64,000 nucleotides of DNA from Paenarthrobacter nitroguajacolicus JCM 14115 (GTDB taxonomy: Bacteria; Actinomycetota; Actinomycetes; Actinomycetales; Micrococcaceae): the NCBI GenBank assembly GCA_001313365.1, contig BBFS01000008.1, positions 19,404-83,403 of the forward strand, written 5' to 3'. A program made the translations under genes and the position numbers. Positions 27,778 through 37,396 of the stretch are shown here, piece after piece (positions within the stretch are counted from its first letter, which is position 1; every line of letters begins with the position of its first letter). The notes under the pieces are model-generated. The model was given only the letters and a program-made list of their open reading frames with translations, was not told where the DNA came from and ran no database searches.

Positions 27778-29167
27778 CTACACCGTGGCGACCGGCGCCT
27801 TGCTTACTTCAGCTTGCTCGTCGGCGAGTGGTTTGCGTGCGGTTTCTGCGCTCATGAGGAGTCCAACCAGTGAGAGGACTCCGATACCCATCAGGAAGAA
27901 TGCCGGTGAGCTGGGGGTTGCCGGTGGTGGCGATCAGCCAGGTGCCGATGAGTGGTGCGACGCCGCCGAAGAGCATGGCTCCGACGTTGAAGGGCAGTGC
28001 GAACCCGAGGTAGCGGGAGCGGGTGCCGAACAGCTCGGTGAAGAAGGAAGGGAAGACGGCATCGTTCATGGCGAAGAACATCAGTGACACGATGAGGACC
28101 GCGGAGGCGAGGACCACTCCTCCGAAGGAGAGCAGCGTCATGATCGGGTAGCTCAACACGATGAAGGCGATGCTCGAGATCATCAAGGTCCGTTTGCGGC
28201 CGATCCGGTCGGAGAGGCGGGCCGCCAGGGGGGATGAAAATGATGTGCGCGACGAGTCCGATCGTGACCACCAGCGTCGCTGTGGCTTCGCTCATCCCGG
28301 CTTCTTCTATCAGGAATGATGGCGTGTAACTGAGCAGCAGGTAGTAGGCGCCGGCATTGAGTGACATAACGAGCAGTGCTTTGAACATCGACGGAAGGCT
28401 CTTGCGGGTTTCTGACCAGCGGTTTGTGGCCGGAAGTTGGTCGGCCGCTGTCTTGAGCTGCTTCTTCTCGAGTTCCAGCGCCCTGCGGAATTGCGGGGGG
28501 GTGTCTTCCAGTCGCATGCGCAGCCAGAGGCCAACGATACCCAGCGGGCCGGCGATCAGGAACGGGATCCTCCAGCCCCCACTCCTGCATGAATTCCGGT
28601 GAAGTGCTGGCGTAGAGGACCGTGGCCATGAGGGAAGCTACCAGGAACCCTGCGGCAGCGGCGATGGGTACCACGCTGGTGAGCAGGCCCCCCCGTTTGG
28701 CTGCAGGGGCGTACTCGGCAACGAAAGTGCCAGCACCGGCGTATTCGCCTGAGGCGGAGAAGCTCTGCGTCACTCGGAGCAGGAGAAGAAGGATCGGTGC
28801 GGCGACGCCGATGGTGGCATAGCTTGGAATGAAGCCAATGAGGAACGTTGCCCCCCCGGACATGAGGATGATTGTCGTGGCGAGGATGCTCTTGCGTCCG
28901 ATTTTGTCGCCAAGCTGCCCCCCCAAACGAAGGCCCCCCCGAGTGGGCGAACAAGGAACGAAAGTGCAAACACCGCAAAGGTGCTCATGAGCGCAACTGC
29001 CCGGTCCTCCGGGGGGGGAAAGAAGACCACGGCGATGGTGGTCGCGAGGTAGCTGTAGCTGGCGTAGTCGAAGTACTCCAGTAAGGTGCCAAGCCCGCTG
29101 GCAATCACGACTCGGCGGAGTATGGATCGGGGGGGACTGAATCTATGGTGGCTACGGTGGTGGGCAT
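27778..29167 (-). CDS. MFS transporter, metabolite:H+ symporter (MHS) family (frame breaks)
   Basis: Twelve-TM proton-coupled uptake permease of the ProP/ShiA/KgtP group. Start MPTTVATIDSVPPRSILRRV at 29167 with GAGGAACG upstream. Family signatures: ASGLGTLLEYFDYASYSYLA, SFLVRPLGGAFVWGGSLATK (with GDKIGRKSIL in the next frame), and SASGEYAGAGTFVAEYAPAA with KRGG, the MHS GEYGG..EYAP loop. Later: TATLVVTIGLVAHIIFIP, DAVFPSFFTELFGTRSRYLG, and the end VSKAPVATV. Frame changes near 28920, 28575, 28230 and 27915; inflated G/C runs are frequent. About 455 residues after repair. Substrate cannot be told; the adjacent PucR regulator and nearby PpnP suggest a nucleobase- or amino-acid-derived compound (inference). 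Confidence 0.88.
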
Positions 29168-29284
29168 GATGTCGTTCCTCATTTGAGTACCGGATCTTCG
29201 CGGTGGGTCCGCAGGATGTGACGACCATCATGGCACCGAAGGTCACGACAGAATATGGCCGTGGGGGCGAACCTCGACTGTTGG

Positions 29285-30855
29285 TTATGGCCCGTCGGGT
29301 GAGTCCCTAGTGTCGCGGAAGCCTCGGACTTTCAGCGCGAGCCACAGCTCGGTTTGTGCATCGATGCCGTCAAGATCGTGACCGGTGATCTGGACGATCC
29401 GCTGCATCCGGTTCCGCACAGTGTGTCGGTGGACCCCCATCCGTTCCGCCGTCGCCTCGACGGATCGGCGCTCAAGAAGCCACGTGTGCAGTGTGTTCAG
29501 GAGGGCTTCGCCTCCCCGCGACTTCTCGATGGGGGGGCAAGGACGGCGCTGGAGAAAGATTCCAGGTAGTCCGATGGGCGGCGTTGATCAGGAACTCGTG
29601 CGAGGCCCCGTCGACGTATTCGATGGGAGTGCCGGCCCGACGGCTGGTCTCCAATGCCAGGGTAGCCTGCCTGATGCTGCGGCTGAGTGCTCGGGAGCCC
29701 CCCCGCGTGCCGATGCCCGTGGGGGGGACGCGAAGGCCGTAGTCAGCCAATGCCTGCCGGGGATCGACAGTAGCCAGGCACTCCACGATCCGGTGGCGAT
29801 GCCGGACGAAGGGGGCGGCGAGCACCACGCGAGGTCGTCGACGAGAACTTCAGCATGTGTCTCATTGCGCGCTTCGATGCTTACGCCCCCCCACAGCGGA
29901 CCCGAATCGATGCCGATACTGCGGAGGAATGTCCGAGCACTGCCCGGCTCCGTAAGCGTCAGGAGACGGGCAAACCGTTCAGCGCGTTTGCGGCGCGCTG
30001 ACTCGTCCAGGAACCACACACGTTCAAATTCGAGGGCAAGGAGGGAACGCAGCGCCGGTGCAGCGAGTTCGGCCGTCTCATGGCCTGTAGTAATGCGGAC
30101 GCAGAACCCGCGTACGGTGTCGTTGCCCGCGAAGGGGGGGAGATTTCGACCGTTCCTTCGGGGGGCTTGCAGACGTGCCATCGGGATCGGGAGCCAGCTC
30201 GGTTGCGTTCAGGCGAAGTTGTTCTCCGAGTCGTGGAGCTTCTTGACCGGCGAGGCGTTTGCCCAGCGGAGCGAGCAAGTTTGCTGGGAAGGACGAGCTT
30301 CTGGCCATGACCTGCCCGAGGCGGTCATACGCGGCTACCGGCTCCTCGGTCCGTTGCTGCCAGCCGGCGAGCAGGTCTCCGAACGAACCGCCGCGGGCCA
30401 CGATCGCGGTGATCTCCATCTGAAGGTCGAGCGGTCGCCTGAACGATTCCCGTTGTCCCTCCGAGTGGAGAACGGTGATAGTGTGCGCAATCCGCCCGAA
30501 GTCGGCAATGTCGCCGGTCAGCAGTGGCAGGTCATGTTCGCTTGCCAGGGTCTGCACCTGTTCCGGGAGGCTTTCGAAGGCTGCCTCTGTGCCGAGGCCA
30601 ATGATGAGCCGGAGCGCCGGCGCCCGTAGCTGCCAGCAGGAAACTCTTCCAGGCTGTCCAATCCTCACCGATGTGCAGCCCGCTGGTAAGCACTATCTCA
30701 CCGCCGTGGAGCTCAGGGAACCGCCCCCTTCCGCTCGACGGAGATCGGGATACCGGCGGCTCGTTCAACTCCGCTGCTCCGTGCGCCATGGTCAGCCCGA
30801 TGTTTGGAATGGAGGCAAGCCTGGCCACCGTGAAGGACTTGGATTCAAGTGCCAT
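29285..30855 (-). CDS. PucR-family transcriptional regulator (frame breaks)
   Basis: Regulator of the purine-catabolism (PucR/CdaR-like) family. Start MALESKSFTVARLASIPNIG at 30855. N-terminal PucR domain: HGAAELNEPPVS, LHGGEIVLTSGLHIGED, LRLIIGLGTEAAFESLPEQV, HDLPLLTGDI. Middle domain: LAGWQQRTEEPVAAYDRLGQ, LLALEFERVWFLDESARRKR. C-terminal helix-turn-helix: RRSVEATAERMGVHRHTVRN then RMQRIVQITGHDLDG, ending DTRDSPDGP at 29285. At least five frame changes. About 520 residues. Located between the MHS transporter (same strand, downstream) and the divergent ppnP gene, so it may control one or both from the 30856-31023 intergenic region. Confidence 0.87.
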
Positions 30856-31023
30856 GGCCCTATGTTAACAACGATCGGGCCGTATTTCTGTACACATCGG
30901 CCACTACTTAACTAGCAAAGAGTACGCTCCGGCGATGGTACGGGAAGCATGGCTTCAATAGTGTGATTCTCAGCAGGCCGCAATCAGCGAGCCGAAGACC
31001 GCAACTGCGAATGGGAGCATGTC

Positions 31024-31337
31024 ATGATCGGCCAGAACGAATACTTCGAGGGACAGGTACGCAGCCTCGAATTCAAGAACGAGCAGGGCAACTTCACCGT
31101 CGGGGTGATGGAGCCTGGCGAGTGGAAGTTCGAAGCCCCCCCGTCAAGGAGTGGATGCATCTCGTGCGCGGTACCTGGGATGTCCAGCAGCCTGCCGGTC
31201 AGGGGGAGTGGACCACCTACAAGGAAGGCGAACGGTTCGAGGTCCCTGGGGGTACCGACTTCACGGTCCGTGTGAATGACACCGTCGCCTACCTTTGCCC
31301 ATATACCGGAGAGTTCCTCGGCCACCTGGACATGTAG
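31024..31337 (+). CDS. ppnP: Pyrimidine/purine nucleoside phosphorylase (DUF1255 family)
   Basis: Small cupin-fold phosphorylase that splits several nucleosides to base and ribose 1-phosphate. ATG 31024 follows GGGAGC. MIGQNEYFEGQVRSLEFKNE, TVGVMEPGEWKFEAP, then in a second frame after the 7-C run at about 31136-31142: VKEWMHLVRGTWDVQQPAGQ, YKEGERFEVPGGTDFTVRVN, and the end AYLCPYTGEFLGHLDM. The GTWDV(R/Q) and GxxFxVPxGxxF patterns are diagnostic. About 104 residues, close to the roughly 95 of E. coli PpnP. Divergent from PucR, which fits nucleoside salvage control. Confidence 0.9.
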
Positions 31338-31406
31338 TCCTCAAAGAATGAGACACCACTCGTTGTGAGGTTTCAGAAGTGGACCGGCCGAAGGGACCGT
31401 GAGTAG

Positions 31407-31443
31407 CTGGGCCTGATTCGGGTGAGACGCGGATCAGGCCCAG
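31407..31443. terminator. Long hairpin between convergent ppnP and SMR genes
   Basis: CTGGGCCTGATTCG pairs with CGGATCAGGCCCAG over 14 bp (one G-T) with a 9-nt loop. It lies about 70 nt after the ppnP stop and 135 nt after the SMR stop on the other strand, a position that suits a bidirectional terminator. No T tract. Confidence 0.6.
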
Positions 31444-31577
31444 ACTCAGCAGCGCCATGTACGGGATGGTTTTCAAGCGTCCGGAAGCGCGGCGCTGAGG
31501 CGGGATCGCCGTCGTAATTCTTGAGATGGAAGGCCCGCGTCGGGGGGCGTGTGCCACGGGTTGGGTGTTTCAGATCG

Positions 31578-31928
31578 TCACGGAATGAATGTGTCGGCTG
31601 ACTTGATGGTTTTTGCGGGTATGAGTTTCAGGCCGATGACACAGCCGATGATGCCCACAAGGAAGATTATTCGGAGTGGAGTGGGTGTCTCGTTGCCTTC
31701 GACCATTGCCCAGGTAACAGTCAGCGCGGCTCCGGTACCGGTCCATACAGCGTAGGCGGTGCTCATTGGAATCCGTTTGGCTGCAAATCCCAAACCGAGC
31801 ATGCTGAGCACCAGACCTACAGCGAACACGCTTGTTGCAATGGTGTTGGTGAATCCCTCGCTTTGCCCGAGGGCCGTGGCCCATACGGCTTCGAGGACGG
31901 CGCTGGCAAGAAGCACTATCCAGTGCAT
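31578..31928 (-). CDS. SMR-family efflux subunit (second of pair)
   Basis: Four-TM small multidrug resistance protein. Start MHWIVLLASAVLEAVWATAL at 31928, with the essential glutamate in helix 1 (AVLEAVWATALGQSEGFT), then AVGLVLSMLGLGFAAKRIPM, STAYAVWTGTGAALTVTWAM, and helix 4 IIFLVGIIGCVIGLKLIP, ending ADTFIP. 116 residues, intact. It begins at TAATG with the stop of its partner, so the two are translated together. Paired SMR genes (EbrAB or YkkCD style) work as heterodimers; guanidinium or quaternary-ammonium export are the usual substrates. Confidence 0.9.
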   Translation of the reverse strand: MHWIVLLASAVLEAVWATALGQSEGFTNTIATSVFAVGLVLSMLGLGFAAKRIPMSTAYAVWTGTGAALTVTWAMVEGNETPTPLRIIFLVGIIGCVIGLKLIPAKTIKSADTFIP

Positions 31929-32239
31929 TAGCTGACCACCTTCAACCCGACGACGCACCCAATCAGGGCGGTCAGCAGTGCGGCGCGTGAAACGGAAAGT
32001 TTCTCCTGCTTGTTTAGGACGGCAAGCACCGCGGTGAGTACCGCGCCGATGCCCACCCATACGGCATAGGACGTGCCGGTGGGCAGTTCTTTCATCGCGT
32101 AGGCCAGGCCGGCCATGCTGACGGCCATGGAGGCGATGAAGATAAATGTTGGAGCTTGCGCTTGAAACCGTCTGAGGCTCCCAGGCTGTTGCCCAGACGC
32201 TTCGAGCACGCCGGAAATGATGAGTACGAGCCACGCCAT
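31928..32239 (-). CDS. SMR-family efflux subunit (first of pair, garbled helix 1-2 loop)
   Basis: Start MAWLVLIISGVLEA at 32239 with AAGGAAAG upstream. Helix 3 region LPTGTSYAVWVGIGAVLTAV and helix 4 RAALLTALIGCVVGLKVVS are normal. Between residues 15 and 35 the text reads SGQQPGSLRRFQAQAP. Restoring one base at each of three short homopolymers gives VWATALGASDGFKRKLP, the family consensus. The three losses total 3 nt, so the frame is recovered. About 104 residues. The stop shares its last base with the next ATG (TAATG). Confidence 0.88.
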   Translation of the reverse strand: MAWLVLIISGVLEASGQQPGSLRRFQAQAPTFIFIASMAVSMAGLAYAMKELPTGTSYAVWVGIGAVLTAVLAVLNKQEKLSVSRAALLTALIGCVVGLKVVS

Positions 32240-32270
32240 GAGCTTTCCTTGCTGAAGAGAAACCCTGATC

Positions 32271-32355
32271 TGCACTTAGGTGCGGAGGGATTAGTGAACG
32301 CTGCGGATAACTCTTATTATGCACTATTAGGGCAATGAAATGCACTTATGGTTGC
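32271..32355. promoter_or_regulatory. Promoter region of SMR pair with TGCACT half-sites
   Basis: The AT-rich space between the MocR gene and the SMR pair holds TGCACTATTAGGGCA (32320-32334, one mismatch from the palindrome TGCACTnnnAGTGCA) and partial copies TGCACTTAGGTGCGG (32271) and TGCACTTATGGTTGC (32341). The same palindrome is perfect at 38759 and 45682. Confidence 0.45.
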
Positions 32356-33799
32356 TCATCGGAGGGGGTCTGACCTCAAGCCTTGGGCGCCGCCTCCTAT
32401 CAGGCCCGAGAGAACAGCCAGGGCCTTGGCAAGTTGCAGGTCGGAGACGGCCCCCCCATAGCCAACGACCAAACCGTTTTCGGCTGGGCGATCGGCGTAG
32501 TATCCAGCCAAGGGGACCACCCGCACTCCTAACTCCAAGGCCTTTGTGGCCACGCTTGTAGCGTCGGGGCTTTTGAAGCGAATGACCGCATGCAGCCCGC
32601 CGTCGAGTGCGGTGAGTTCCAAGTCATCCCGCGGGTTCAGGCGGTCCATGAGGAGGGATCGTCGATGCGCATATTCGCGCCTGGCACGCGTGATATGCCG
32701 CGAAAGCCCGCCGCCCTTAATGTAGTGTGCGATAGCTGATTGCAGCACCCCGGCCACGGGCGTGTCCAAGGCCTCCCTCATGGCTTTCAGCATTTCGCCG
32801 GCGTTGCCCCGAACCACTAAGTATCCGCATCGCAGCCACGGGCTGAGGTTCTTGGAGAACGTACCCAGCAGGACGACGTCGGCCGCGCTTGGGAGGGATG
32901 CCATGGCCGGAAGGGGGCATTCTGCTGTGGCGGAATTCGCTGTCATAGTCATCCTCCAGCACCAGAACACCGTGCTGGTCTGCCCATTTGAGCAGCCCCC
33001 CCAGCCTTTCCTGGACGGCCATCCTGCCGCCCAAGGGGTATTGGTGGCTCGGGGGTCACCAGGACTGCATCCGGTATTTCCTCCAGCAAGGCCAGCTGTG
33101 AGCTGTTTAGGCCGTTTTGATCCACCGGCACTGTCGCCAGCTGTGCGCCGGCCGCCGTCATGACCCGGCGTGCTGTGGGGGTAGCCAGGGTCCTCTACCA
33201 GGATGCGCGGCTGTGGCGAGCGGTTGCGGAGCATGGCGACGACGAGATGCAGCGCGTCACTGGTGCCACCGGTGATGATGACGTCTTCTGCATCGACGGC
33301 GAGCCCTCGTGATACGGCAAGGTGATCAGCCACTGCTTCCCGGAGTGCCATTGTCCCCCCCAGGGCTGGTGGGAGTTGGATGTTCCCCCTGTTCCCCTAT
33401 GGCCGACTTCCAGGCGCTGCGCCATTGCCTGTCCTGAAACGGTGATCCGGATGGGCGGCCAGGCGTCAGGTCTATCACGTCAGTCGGGAGCGGGGGTCCT
33501 GCTGGGTTGTTTCCCGTTGAAGGGGGGGCGGGGGTTGCATATCGGGACGGACGGCCACCTTGGTCCCGCCCGAGCCGTTGCTCTCGAGGAACCCTTCGCC
33601 TGCCAGTTGTTCGAATGCGCGCACCACCACACCCCCGTGAAATGCCCAGTTCTGTTGCGAGTCTTCGGGTCGCAGGCAGCGTGTGCTCTGGCTGGAGAAT
33701 GCCATTGAGGATTGCGGTGCGCAGCTTGCTGGCCACTTGTGCCGCGAGCGACATGGGGCTGTTCCTGTCCAGTTCAATCGGTATTTCCGCTTCACTCAC
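32356..33799 (-). CDS. MocR/PdxR-type regulator: GntR wHTH fused to aminotransferase domain (frame breaks)
   Basis: PLP-binding transcription factor. N terminus MSEAEIPIELDRNSPMSLAA at 33799, winged helix LRTAILNGILQPEHTLPATR with RLATELGISRG (recognition helix broken near 33620). A linker follows, then the fold-type I domain: ALREAVADHLAVSRGLAVDA, DVIITGGTSDALHLV, RILVEDPGYPH, and the PLP-lysine segment VLLGTFSKNLSPWLRCGYLV. The C terminus GLVVGYGGAVSDLQLAKALA ends SDPLR. Six or so frame breaks. About 470 residues, typical. Transcribed toward the SMR pair; MocR proteins commonly control B6, GABA or amine genes, and here the SMR pair or the divergent aldolase/MFS genes are candidate targets. 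Confidence 0.85.
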
Positions 33800-33914
33800 T
33801 TGGACCTCCAGGCTTATACGTTCTTGGACCTAGTGTAGGACCAAGGCCTTTGGAAGCATGGACCACGTCACCACGAAGCGCTGCGATTCTGCAGCATGAC
33901 GAAAGTAGGAACCA

Positions 33915-34806
33915 GTGTTCAACGGCCTCAGTGCATTCCCCCCTCACCCCCCATGGCCGGTGAAAGTGTCGACCTGAAGGCACTTGGCCGGGTGGTGAAC
34001 CGCGTTGCGAAGGCCGGAGCAGATTCGCTGGGTGTTCTCGGTTCGACCGGAAACTACGCCTATCTCTCACGCGAGGAACGGAGGGCAGTCCTCGAAATTG
34101 CTGTGGAAGCAGCAAGCGGGGGGGTGCCTGTTCTCGCCGGAATAGGAGCTGTTCGCACGCGGGACGTCCTGGTATTTGCCGCTGATGCCCAAAACGCCGG
34201 TGCTTCAGCTCTGCTGCTGGCACCGGTGTCCTACCAAAAGCTATCGGAGGCCGAGGTTTTCGGGCTCTTCGATACCGTCGCGGCAGAGTCCGATCTTCCA
34301 ATTGTTGTCTATGACAACCCAGCACCACCGGCTTCACCTTCAGCGATGACCTGCACGCCAGGATTGCCAGGATTCCGGGAATTGCTTCCATAAAGATTCC
34401 GCCGCCCGCCTCAGGTGAAGTAGCCGCCAGGGTTGCCAAGCTCAAGGCCGGTTTGCCGGAGGAGACATCACTGGGCATCAGTGGAGACTGGGCGGCCGCC
34501 GAGGCACTGCTGGCTGGATGCAACGTCTGGTACTCGGTGATTGCCGGGGTGTTGCCTCAACAGGCAAGGACCTTGTTGATCATGCTGTCGCTGGTCGAAA
34601 CGATCTGGCATCGGCCGCCTCCTCGGATCTGGAACCGATCTGGTCCCTGTTCCGTACCTATGGAAGCCTTCGCGTCACCGCAGCCTGGCTGAGACCTAGG
34701 CGTCGTGCCGTCCTCGGCTTTGCCGCTGCCCCTCCACGGCTTGGACTCCGAGGGGGGGCGGGAAAGAGTGGCCGAGGCCATTCGGCAATGTGGTTTGGAG
34801 GCTTAG
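33915..34806 (+). CDS. DapA-family aldolase/synthase (frame breaks)
   Basis: Class I aldolase of the dihydrodipicolinate synthase family. Start is uncertain: GTG 33915 with AGTAGGA upstream gives MFNGLSAFPLTP after repair; ATG 33896 is the alternative. KALGRVVNRVAKAGADSLGV, LGSTGNYAYLSREERRAVLE, GVPVLAGIGAVRTRDVLVFA, the Tyr segment LPIVVYDNP, and, in another frame, IPGIASIKIPPPASGEVAAR with the Schiff-base Lys. GISGDWAAAEALLAGCNVWY, and the end VAEAIRQCGLEA. Breaks near 33945, 34330, 34590 and 34690. The family also contains N-acetylneuraminate lyases and KDG aldolases; with no lysine-pathway genes around, a catabolic aldolase is at least as likely. Confidence 0.8.
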
Positions 34807-36034
34807 GTGTCAGTTAGCCTGGCAAGAAAGAATCAGAACCGTAAAACGAACCAGCCGGGCTCTCCGGGTGGCCTTGCACGCTATGTCCTGGCTGCCACCC
34901 TGCACGTAGTGCCGATGGCGGCGCAGTTGTTGCGATAGTCCTGCTCGCAACCACGAGCGGAGCACCCGGCTGGTTGGCCGGAATTTTGGGTGCTTGCATC
35001 ACGGCGCCGCATCTCTTCGGGCCCCTCATAGCGCGCAGCCTGGATACAGCCAAGGATGGCAGGACAGTAATTGCGTGGGCATGTGTTGTCCATGGCGCAA
35101 CCCTCGCGGCTGCGGTTCTTCTTTTCCCCCGTAAGCCCGCCCATTGTTCCCGGTCTCCTGCTCATCGCCTCCGGCCTGGTCGGTCCTCTGCTCACGGGCG
35201 GCATCAGCAGCAGATTGGCAGCAATCGCCGGCCTGAGCGCACCAGCCAAAGGCGCGCTCAGGGCTGGGACGTGGCCACGTACGGCATCAGCGGGACGATC
35301 GGACCGTCCTTGGTGGCGGCCGTCTCGGCCTGGGCCAACCCCCGCCACTGCCGCACTGATCCTTGCAGGATCAACGTTTGTGGCCGCTGCTGTCATCAGG
35401 CTATTGCCCTACACGCCTCCGGCTTCGGTTGCCGCCGAAGTTCCCCGGCCTGGCCGGACACTGCTGATGATGATCTCCAACGGCCCGCTGCGACGAACCC
35501 TCTACATGACCGTTGTCGTGGCCCTGTCAGTGGCCGCACTACCGATCACCGCTGTGGCATCCACGGGCGAACTGGGGGGGGTAGCGCCGGCAGCAGCCGG
35601 CATTTTGACAGCAGCCTATGGACTGGGCGGACTCCTGGGATCAGCGGGCGTCATGATCCGGCCCCTGCAAACAGACGCAGACCCATTAATGACCTGGCTG
35701 GCCGCTGCGGTAGGGATTGCCTTGGGCGGTGCGGCCATAGCGGGGATATTCCCGACGGCGGTTGGAGCCTTTGCTTGCGCCGGCGTGCTGAACTCCTACT
35801 TCTTCGCTTCCACCTTGGCGGCCCGTAGCGAATACGCGCCGCCAGCGGCGCGAGGTCAGGTATTCGTCTGGATCGGCGCCTGAAAATCACTGCCGGTTCG
35901 GCCGGGACAGCGCTTGCGGGGGGGCACTCGTCGCGCCTGCAACCAGGCTTCCCTTATACCTGGCAGCCGGGCTCGTCGTCTCGGCTGTGGTGGTCTCCTT
36001 TGTTGACCGCCATCTCGATCGGTCCCGAAGCTGA
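34807..36034 (+). CDS. MFS transporter (frame breaks)
   Basis: Twelve-TM secondary transporter; exporter type not determinable. GTG 34807 directly follows the TAG of the aldolase gene with GGAGG 7 nt upstream, so the two are coupled. Segments: RKNQNRKTNQPGSPGGLARY, VVAIVLLATTSGAPGWLAGI, LGACITAPHLFGPLIARSLD (typical MFS loop 2-3 region), PPIVPGLLLIASGLVGPLLT, WDVATYGISGTIGPSLVAAV, LAAAVGIALGGAAIAGIFPT and the C-terminal LPLYLAAGLVVSAVVVSFVD, ending RHLDRSRS. Frame changes near 34905, 35130, 35265, 35340 and 35883. About 405 residues. Probably moves a substrate or product of the adjacent aldolase. Confidence 0.8.
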
Positions 36035-36087
36035 TCCTTCCTGGCGACGAGTTCGTGTGCCGGACCGGACAGATTGGAAAGAAGGCC

Positions 36088-36128
36088 AAGCCTGGGACGG
36101 GCGCTGCTCCAGCGTCCGTCCCAGGCTT
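36088..36128. terminator. Bidirectional terminator between MFS and PLP-enzyme genes
   Basis: AAGCCTGGGACGG pairs with CCGTCCCAGGCTT, and the inner GCGCTG/CAGCGT-like arms extend it. It lies 54 nt after the MFS stop and 14 nt after the stop of the convergent gene. Followed by TTTGTCC on plus and TTGGCC on minus. Confidence 0.75.
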
Positions 36129-36141
36129 TGTCCTATGGTGT

Positions 36142-37364
36142 CTACTTGTCCCCCCCGAAGGTCTTGTCCAGGGCGCTGAGGATGTCATCAATAATGTCCT
36201 CGGGGTCTTCAAGCCCGATGGACAGGCGCAAGTGGCCGTACTTATGGAATGATGCCGGGTAGTTTTCCGATCCGCCGCGGGCATCCGGGCCGACGTGGAC
36301 GATCAGCGTTTCATCGTGGCCGAGCGAGACCGCCGACGTGATGACCTGCAGGTTTTTCACGAAGGTGTTCTGGGTATTTGAGTCACCTTCCACAGCGAAT
36401 GCGAGAACGCCTCCGAAGCCGCGGCCTCCGAACTGTTTGCCGGCCAGTTCGTGCTGCGGGTGGGAGACCAGGCCAGGTAGAGGACGTAGGCGATCCGCGG
36501 GTCGGATTCGAGGACTGCCGCTACCTTCTCCGCGCTGGAGAACTGCTGCTTGAGGCGCAGCGGCAGGGTCACGGAACCGCGCATGATCATCCAGGCGTTG
36601 AAAGGCGAAATCACTCCGCCGGCATCAACGATGGCATCGTGCCGGATGTGCTGGACGAGTTCGCGTCGTCCAATGACCACACCGCCCATTGCGTCGCCGT
36701 GACCGTTGATGTACTTGGTCAGCGAGTGGATGACCAAGTCTGCGCCGTCGTCGAGGGCTCGGTAGAAAGGTGCCGGAGTGAACGTGGCATCTATGGTCAG
36801 CAGGATGCCGGCGTCCTTGGCGATACTGGCCAGGGCGGCGACGTTGGCCACCTTGGTAGTGGGATTGGCGATGGTTTCAGCGTGAATCAGCTTCGTGTTC
36901 GGACGAACGGCTGCCCGGACTGCTTCCAGGTCGTCCGCATCAACGAAGCTGGCCTCAATGCCGTACTTTTCCGGAAGAAGTTCCCCCCCGAAGAGACGGT
37001 AGACCGCTTCGTAGGTGACGTTGGAAACCACCACGTGATCGCCGGACTTCAGGAGGGCGAAGAACACTCCATGCAAGGCGGCCACGCCCGTGGCGAAAGC
37101 GGCTGCCGCGTCGGCGCCTTCCATAGCGGCAAGCTTTGTTTCCAGGGCGACCTGGTTGGCTCCGGCATTTCGGGTGTAGACCAGTCCGTCGTCAACGCTC
37201 GACCAATCCATGTCCGAGGGGTCGTCCGGGAGAAGGTAGGAGTTGGCCATGATGAGGGGAGTGCGGAGGGCGCCGGTGCCTTTGTCGATGCTGTTTCCGC
37301 CATGGACGGCCCAGGTGGCGTCATGGACGGAGGCCCGGTTGTGCTTGTCAGGTGCGCGGTTCAT
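36142..37364 (-). CDS. Cys/Met-metabolism PLP enzyme (cystathionine gamma-synthase / methionine gamma-lyase type)
   Basis: Fold-type I PLP enzyme acting at the gamma or beta carbon of sulfur or O-acyl amino acids. Start MNRAPDKHNRASVHDATWAV at 37364. Signatures: VYTRNAGANQVALETKLAAM (the YTR motif), AFATGVAALHGVFF, TKLIHAETIANPTTKVANVA, the catalytic Lys in HSLTKYINGHGDAMGGVVIG, NAWMIMRGSVTLPLRLKQQF, then after a break near 36480 NTFVKNLQVITSAVSLGHDE and HLRLSIGLEDPEDIIDDILS, ending DKTFGGDK. About 405 residues. It lies 32 bp downstream of the B3/4-domain gene on the same strand, with the XRE-cupin regulator ahead of that, a likely operon. A catabolic lyase role would fit the homoserine/threonine theme; synthase activity is not excluded. 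Confidence 0.88.
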
Positions 37365-37396
37365 TGTTCGGGTTTCCTTTCGGAGGGTAAGCCTCA

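Noticed and set aside
29385..30629. 414-residue plus-strand ORF
   Set aside because: Shadow of the PucR gene. No family features, skewed composition.
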